Below, piece after piece: positions 5,190 through 7,888 of a DNA stretch of 7,888 nucleotides. The notes beneath the pieces were generated by a model. The model saw only the letters and a program-made list of their open reading frames with translations. It searched no databases and was not told the DNA's origin. The position numbers were made by a program, and so were the translations under genes. This stretch comes from Pseudomonadota bacterium (GTDB taxonomy: Bacteria > Pseudomonadota > Alphaproteobacteria > Rhizobiales > Hyphomicrobiaceae), in the NCBI GenBank assembly GCA_021816505.1, contig JAKAXS010000114.1, positions 1-7,888 of the forward strand, in the 5' to 3' direction. Every line of letters starts with the position of its first letter. Position 1 is the stretch's first letter.

Positions 5190-5557
5190 CCCGTCAACCC
5201 CTTGCCATTACCCCGGAACGAATCAAAATGGCCGCCGCGGTTGCCATCTCCGGCGAATGCGAGCGCACGCTGCAAGCCGCCGCTGCGCGCGGGGACATCC
5301 CAGGGGCGGTGAAGCGGTTCAAGTGCTGGACCTTCGACGAAGCTCAGTTCCGGCGCTGGTACTTCGAGGGGGAGCGTAAACCGTGGCAAAGCGCGGAGAC
5401 GAAGGCGATGGCCGCACGGCAACCAACACGTTCCGCCGTGGCCGCATCTGGTGGGCCCGCTTCCAGGTCAACGGCAAGGAGTTCCGAGGCAGCCTATCGA
5501 CAAGCCATGGCCCGACTGCGCGGAAAAGAGCGCGCGAGTGGCGCGACCGCGAGATAG
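5186..5557 (+). CDS. excisionase-like DNA-binding protein with out-of-frame tail overlapping integrase
   Basis: The N-terminal 65 residues look like a compact DNA-binding unit of the Xis/AlpA/MerR type: ITPERIKMAAAVAI, then SGECERTLQAAAARGDIPGA (22-41, a helix-turn-helix with the typical small-residue turn), then KRFKCWTFDEAQFRRWYFE. Position directly before an integrase supports an excisionase role: directing excision by bending att DNA. From about residue 66 the gene is read in a different frame over the first 175 bases of the integrase; this tail is low-complexity (Ala, Ser, Arg, Thr) and probably not a domain. GGAGGA (5170-5175) lies 10 bases before the ATG but sits in a small hairpin. 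Assignment to Xis is by fold pattern and context, not by a clear family signature. Confidence 0.6.
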   Translation: MTRQPLAITPERIKMAAAVAISGECERTLQAAAARGDIPGAVKRFKCWTFDEAQFRRWYFEGERKPWQSAETKAMAARQPTRSAVAASGGPASRSTARSSEAAYRQAMARLRGKERASGATAR

Positions 5558-6474
5558 GCGCTGCCCGGTTCGGGGAGAACCGGAAAACCTATCAGGAGGC
5601 GTTTACAGCCTGGTCCAGCCACATTGTGACGCAGGTGGGCGCGAGAACGGCGGAGCGCTACGCGGTCTCGCTGGGGCAGCTGGAGGCCATCCTGACCCCG
5701 CTCTATGTCGATGAGATCGATAAGGCCACCATCGCCGCAATCGTCACCACCAGGAGGGGGGCCGGCGTCACCACGGCCACGATTCGCCGCGACCTGACAG
5801 CCGTGTCCAGCGTGATCGAGTATTCGATCGAGGAAGGCTGGCGCGACGAGAGCAATCCCGCCTTACGCCGGCTTAAGAAGCTGAAGGAGCGCCGCGACCC
5901 GATCGTGCTGCCGCTCGCCGAGGACATCGCCTATGTGATCGCCCGGGCGCCCGGCAACTTCGCCAAGCTGATCGAGGCGGCCCGGGATTCCGGCTGCCGG
6001 CAGGATGAACTCGTCACGGCCGAGCGGAGGCTGCTGGACCGCGATCGGAAGCAACTGACGATCCGGCGCAAAGGCAACGAGATCCGCACCATCAGCCTCT
6101 CAGAGGCCGCCTGGGCGGTCATGGGCTCGATCCCGGCGCACCTGACCGGCAAATGGCTGTTCTGGCACGGCAACGGGGAGCCCTACCGGAACGTCTCGGC
6201 GCGCTTCAACGAGCTGGTCAAGGCGGCACAAAAAGCGGCACAGGCCGAGAAGCGGGAATTCCGCCCCATGACCTTCCATCACCTGCGCCACTTCTACGCG
6301 GTCTGGTATCTGAAAAACGGCGGCAATATCTACGCCTTGCAGCAGCATCTGAACCACAGGAGCATTACCACCACGGAGATCTATCTCGATTACCTGACGC
6401 CGGAGGAAGCGGCCAGGGCCAAGGCTGGCCCGTCACAAATGCCGGCACAGATAGAGCGGTTTGAAAGCGCTTGA
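5383..6474 (+). CDS. int: tyrosine recombinase / phage integrase
   Basis: This site-specific recombinase, 363 residues, performs insertion and excision at the att site by strand exchange through a 3'-phosphotyrosine. Order: an arm-binding beta region (FRRGRIWWARFQVNGKEFRG, about 17-36), a core-binding helical domain (about 68-165), and a catalytic domain (about 175-340). Catalytic residues are all visible: R206 in SGCRQDE, K230 in RRKGNE, H299 and R302 in HHLRH, H325 in LNHRS, and nucleophile Y334 in TTTEIYLDY. It starts with GTG at 5383: an in-frame stop at 5377-5379 excludes any longer form, and GAGGGGGAG (5366-5374) is a strong ribosome site 8 bases upstream. It ends 64 bases before the tRNA-Ser remnant, which is its evident target. 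Confidence 0.96.
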   Translation: MAKRGDEGDGRTATNTFRRGRIWWARFQVNGKEFRGSLSTSHGPTARKRAREWRDREIGAARFGENRKTYQEAFTAWSSHIVTQVGARTAERYAVSLGQLEAILTPLYVDEIDKATIAAIVTTRRGAGVTTATIRRDLTAVSSVIEYSIEEGWRDESNPALRRLKKLKERRDPIVLPLAEDIAYVIARAPGNFAKLIEAARDSGCRQDELVTAERRLLDRDRKQLTIRRKGNEIRTISLSEAAWAVMGSIPAHLTGKWLFWHGNGEPYRNVSARFNELVKAAQKAAQAEKREFRPMTFHHLRHFYAVWYLKNGGNIYALQQHLNHRSITTTEIYLDYLTPEEAARAKAGPSQMPAQIERFESA

Positions 6475-6497
6475 ACCTGAATTATCGCAAGCTTTTT
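6469..6497 (+). terminator. possible weak terminator at the end of the integrase operon
   Basis: GCTTG (6469-6473) can pair with CAAGC (6488-6492) across a 14-base loop, followed at once by five Ts (6493-6497). The stem is only five pairs and covers the integrase stop codon, so it would be a weak intrinsic terminator at best. It is the only candidate between the integrase and the att site. Confidence 0.3.
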
Positions 6498-6615
6498 CAA
6501 TCATTTGGCAGATATACGAACTCGACGCTCTGTCCGTCTTGCTAAACCGTTATAGGCTTGTAAAGGCCTATCGAGGGTTCGAATCCCTCCGGCTCCGCCA
6601 TCCTACGTTTTCAAT
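6494..6615 (+). repeat. direct repeat TTTTCAAT flanking the att core
   Basis: The 8-base word TTTTCAAT occurs at 6494-6501 and again at 6608-6615, one copy on each side of the tRNA remnant and in the same orientation. Integrases with an N-terminal arm-binding domain use short repeated arm sites around the core, so these could be such sites. Eight AT-rich bases are also easily matched by chance. Confidence 0.3.
6539..6600 (+). other. orphan 3' half of tRNA-Ser(GCU): phage attachment (att) site
   Basis: Read on the plus strand, this shows loop TTGCTAA with anticodon GCT (6541-6543), the 3' anticodon strand ACCGT (6546-6550), a long class II variable arm (6552-6571; 8 pairs including one T-G, with GTAA loop), T arm GAGGG/CCCTC with loop TTCGAAT (6573-6589), acceptor strand CGGCTCC, discriminator G and encoded CCA (6598-6600). 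The long variable arm with GCT makes it tRNA-Ser. The matching 5' half is absent: the bases at 6534-6538 cannot pair with ACCGT, and no GGAGCCG acceptor strand is nearby. A 3' tRNA fragment next to an integrase gene is a standard att site. Crossover probably lies in or near the anticodon loop, where tRNA identity begins. Confidence 0.88.
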
Positions 6616-6687
6616 GACTTAATAAAAATCGCGGACTGAAATAGCGAACCGCAGTTGCCGCAGATGGCGCGGATAGAAGCGGTTTCC

Positions 6688-6705
6688 GCCGACACAAAAG
6701 TCGGC
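6688..6705. repeat. short inverted repeat right of att
   Basis: GCCGAC (6688-6693) and GTCGGC (6700-6705) form a perfect six-pair inverted repeat around ACAAAA. No T-run follows on the plus strand, so it is not an obvious terminator. It lies in the 140-base spacer between the att remnant and the gene at 6741 and could be a protein-binding site. GTTGCCGC is also repeated nearby (6654-6661 and 6713-6720). Confidence 0.3.
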
Positions 6706-6740
6706 ACAGTCGGTTGCCGCTCCGTTCACGACTAATTCCG

Positions 6741-6965
6741 ATGGCGCAAGATGACCCCGTCCGCATCATCCCCCACGAGACCCGGCTCGCCGACGGCTCC
6801 AGCCTCCGCTGCGGCAGCTATGAGGTCCGCTGGCCTGGCGGGAACAAATTCTTCTACTGGGATGACGACGCCAGCCGGCGGCTCGGGCCGGACGCCCTGA
6901 CCCGGGATCAGGCGATCGAACAGGCCCGGTCGCTGGCGCGGGACAAGCGCTCCGAGCACAAATGA
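6741..6965 (+). CDS. small hypothetical protein, 74 aa
   Basis: This is the first gene right of the att site. Residues 6-45 look like an antiparallel sheet (VRIIPHETRLADGSSLRCG, SYEVRWPGGNKFFYWDDD), followed by a helix (TRDQAIEQARSLARDKR, about 53-69). The family is not named, though small proteins with an EVR...FYWDD...LTRDQAIEQA layout occur in Hyphomicrobiales genomes as I recall them. ATG at 6741 is preferred over a TTG at 6714; the ribosome site in front of it is poor. Its stop lies on the edge of the terminator it shares with the opposing gene. Whether it belongs to the host chromosome or to a phage decides how the att site should be read. Confidence 0.55.
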   Translation: MAQDDPVRIIPHETRLADGSSLRCGSYEVRWPGGNKFFYWDDDASRRLGPDALTRDQAIEQARSLARDKRSEHK

Positions 6966-7002
6966 AAAAAGCCCGCCGCGGGGATGCATCCGCGACGGGC
7001 TT
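6965..7002 (-). terminator. intrinsic terminator between convergent genes
   Basis: AAGCCCG (6969-6975) pairs with CGGGCTT (6996-7002), and after one C/A mismatch CGCGG (6977-6981) pairs with CCGCG (6990-6994); the loop is eight bases. Six As at 6965-6970 become a T-run on the minus strand directly after the hairpin, so it is a strong rho-independent terminator for the minus-strand gene ending at 7033. On the plus strand no T-run follows, so it would stop the 6741 gene only weakly. Confidence 0.85.
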
Positions 7003-7032
7003 CCGGAGGTTCTACGCGTCACGCTACGAACA

Positions 7033-7647
7033 TCAACCCGCCGTCAGCTTTCCGTGATGCAGGAAGCCGTGATAGCCGGGCGCCGCGATCGAGCCGGCGC
7101 CGGCGGCGCACGTGTGGCCGTTCTTGTCGACGTGCAGCGTGCCGTCTTCAGGACGGCCGTGCCGGACCCAGCACCGATGCACCTTGTCATCAGGCATCGA
7201 GCAGTTGCTGGCGCGGTGATCGATGTGCCATGGCCGCTTCGTCGGGAGGATGACGACCAGCGACCGTCCATCCGAACCCTTCGTCGGGTCCCACCACGCA
7301 TCGTAGCAGGCGCCGGGCGGCAATTCGCGATGGCGGAATTCCCGGCCGTCGGCGGCGCGCATGATCTGATCCTGGAAAAGTTGAAACGGATCATCCTCGG
7401 CGAACGCCGTACCGCAGGCATCGCAGGCCTTGGGCCAGCGTGGATCGGTATGCGCCGGCTTGTCGGCATTGACGTCGCGCAGATATCCCTCTTCATCGCG
7501 CGCGGCCGGGGCCTCGCAGAAGAATACCTGCCCGTTGCAGTAGCCTCTATCGCTCTTGCCGCACATTCGATCGCCGCGGCTGTAGCGCCGCAGGAACAGC
7601 GCGACGCGCTCGGTACGCTCGACGAAAAAGACATCTGCCCCGTCCAT
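7033..7647 (-). CDS. Cys/His-rich hypothetical protein, 204 aa, phage-type
   Basis: It is read leftwards from ATG at 7647, with AGAGGA on that strand seven bases upstream, and ends 31 bases before its terminator. Residues 1-60 include C29, C37 and C44; a CDAC pair (75-78) suggests a zinc knuckle; the C-terminal third carries the most distinctive run, RPWHIDHRASNCS (138-150), DKVHRCWVRHG (155-164), VDKNGHTCAAGAGSI (173-187) and PGYHGFLHHGKL (190-201). I recall similar WHID...RASNC...VHRCWVRHG proteins in alphaproteobacterial phages but know no function. The Cys/His density and Trp content argue for a real fold, and the plus-strand reading over the same bases is a shadow. No signal peptide or membrane span is seen. 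Confidence 0.75.
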   Translation of the reverse strand: MDGADVFFVERTERVALFLRRYSRGDRMCGKSDRGYCNGQVFFCEAPAARDEEGYLRDVNADKPAHTDPRWPKACDACGTAFAEDDPFQLFQDQIMRAADGREFRHRELPPGACYDAWWDPTKGSDGRSLVVILPTKRPWHIDHRASNCSMPDDKVHRCWVRHGRPEDGTLHVDKNGHTCAAGAGSIAAPGYHGFLHHGKLTAG

Positions 7648-7888
7648 GATTCAGTCCTCTCTTTGGCGTGCCGGTCGCTTAAGGCCACTGCCCGTTGTCA
7701 TTCGCCCGGTGGCACCGACAGCCAGTTGTTGCTGGGAAAGCTCCGACAACGAATGACGAAGGCGTGGCGGGGAAAGACGGCAGCGAACACGCTGACATCG
7801 AAGACGAGCAGCTCCGCGATCACGATCCGGTCCCGGGCATTCCCTCGACCATGTGCCGCACCATCGCCTCCGCCTGCGTAGATCGGAA
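7648..7888. other. right edge, no gene called with confidence
   Basis: These 241 bases include the ribosome site of the minus-strand gene (about 7655-7660). Beyond that, two readings stay open to the window edge in the same codon register: a plus-strand acidic reading from about 7683 and a minus-strand hydrophobic reading stopping near 7707. Neither has a clear start, ribosome site or recognisable domain. No clear promoter was seen. Confidence 0.4.

Noticed and set aside
6539..6600. A complete tRNA-Ser gene
   Set aside because: The 5' acceptor strand, D arm and 5' anticodon strand are absent; bases 6534-6538 do not pair with ACCGT. It is a 3' remnant only.
7054..7881. Long plus-strand open frame antisense to the 204-residue protein
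   Set aside because: Its product is low-information (Arg/Ala/Pro-rich) with no domain. The minus reading has a good ribosome site, clustered Cys/His motifs and a matching terminator.
7683..7888. Plus-strand acidic reading at the right edge, and the minus-strand hydrophobic reading in the same register
   Set aside because: Both are open to the window edge, but neither has a clear start with a ribosome site or a recognisable domain, so no call was made.
1..7888. CRISPR array, rRNA gene, insertion sequence or transposase
   Set aside because: No regularly spaced repeats, rRNA-like conserved blocks, or transposase motifs with terminal inverted repeats were seen on either strand.

Overview
The window is high-GC, Shine-Dalgarno-rich bacterial DNA. 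It reads as part of a temperate phage or prophage of an alphaproteobacterium, probably Hyphomicrobiales (Bradyrhizobium/Rhodopseudomonas-like). That placement rests on base composition, the style of the small phage proteins and the form of the serine tRNA remnant. It is inferred from reading, not from a search.

Positions 1-6474 are one tightly packed plus-strand early/accessory operon of about 17 genes. Ten junctions are 4-base ATGA overlaps and two are TGATG overlaps. The only real gap is 22 bases (4435-4456). Most products are small and unknown. Four can be assigned with confidence: a DHH/DHHA1 phosphoesterase (1061-1963), a NADAR/YbiA-type N-glycosidase with a zinc ribbon (2155-2787), an HNH-type protein whose first catalytic His is missing (3782-4189), and a T5orf172/GIY-YIG-like protein fused to a helical N-terminus (4650-5189). 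Three Cys-rich mini-proteins and a 36-residue single-span membrane peptide are interleaved. The operon ends with an excisionase-like DNA-binding protein (5186-5557) and a catalytically complete tyrosine integrase (5383-6474), which overlap by 175 bases.

Just beyond the integrase, 6539-6600 is the 3' half of a tRNA-Ser(GCU): anticodon, long variable arm, T arm, acceptor strand and CCA, with no 5' half. This is the attachment site. It is either the orphan junction of an integrated prophage, with the intact tRNA lying left of the window, or attP of a phage genome.

Right of the site are an AT-richer spacer with short repeats, a 74-residue unknown protein on the plus strand (6741-6965), and a Cys/His-rich 204-residue protein on the minus strand (7033-7647). 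The last two converge on one strong hairpin terminator (6969-7002). The convergence of integrase and an opposing gene on the att site resembles a lambda-type attP region, so the DNA to the right may be phage rather than chromosome. The last ~240 bases hold no gene that can be called with confidence.

The integrase and excisionase-like protein would insert and excise the element at the serine tRNA. The DHH phosphoesterase and NADAR glycosidase both act on nucleotide-type substrates and sit together, so they are the best candidates for a counter-defence function. The role of the remaining small genes is unknown.
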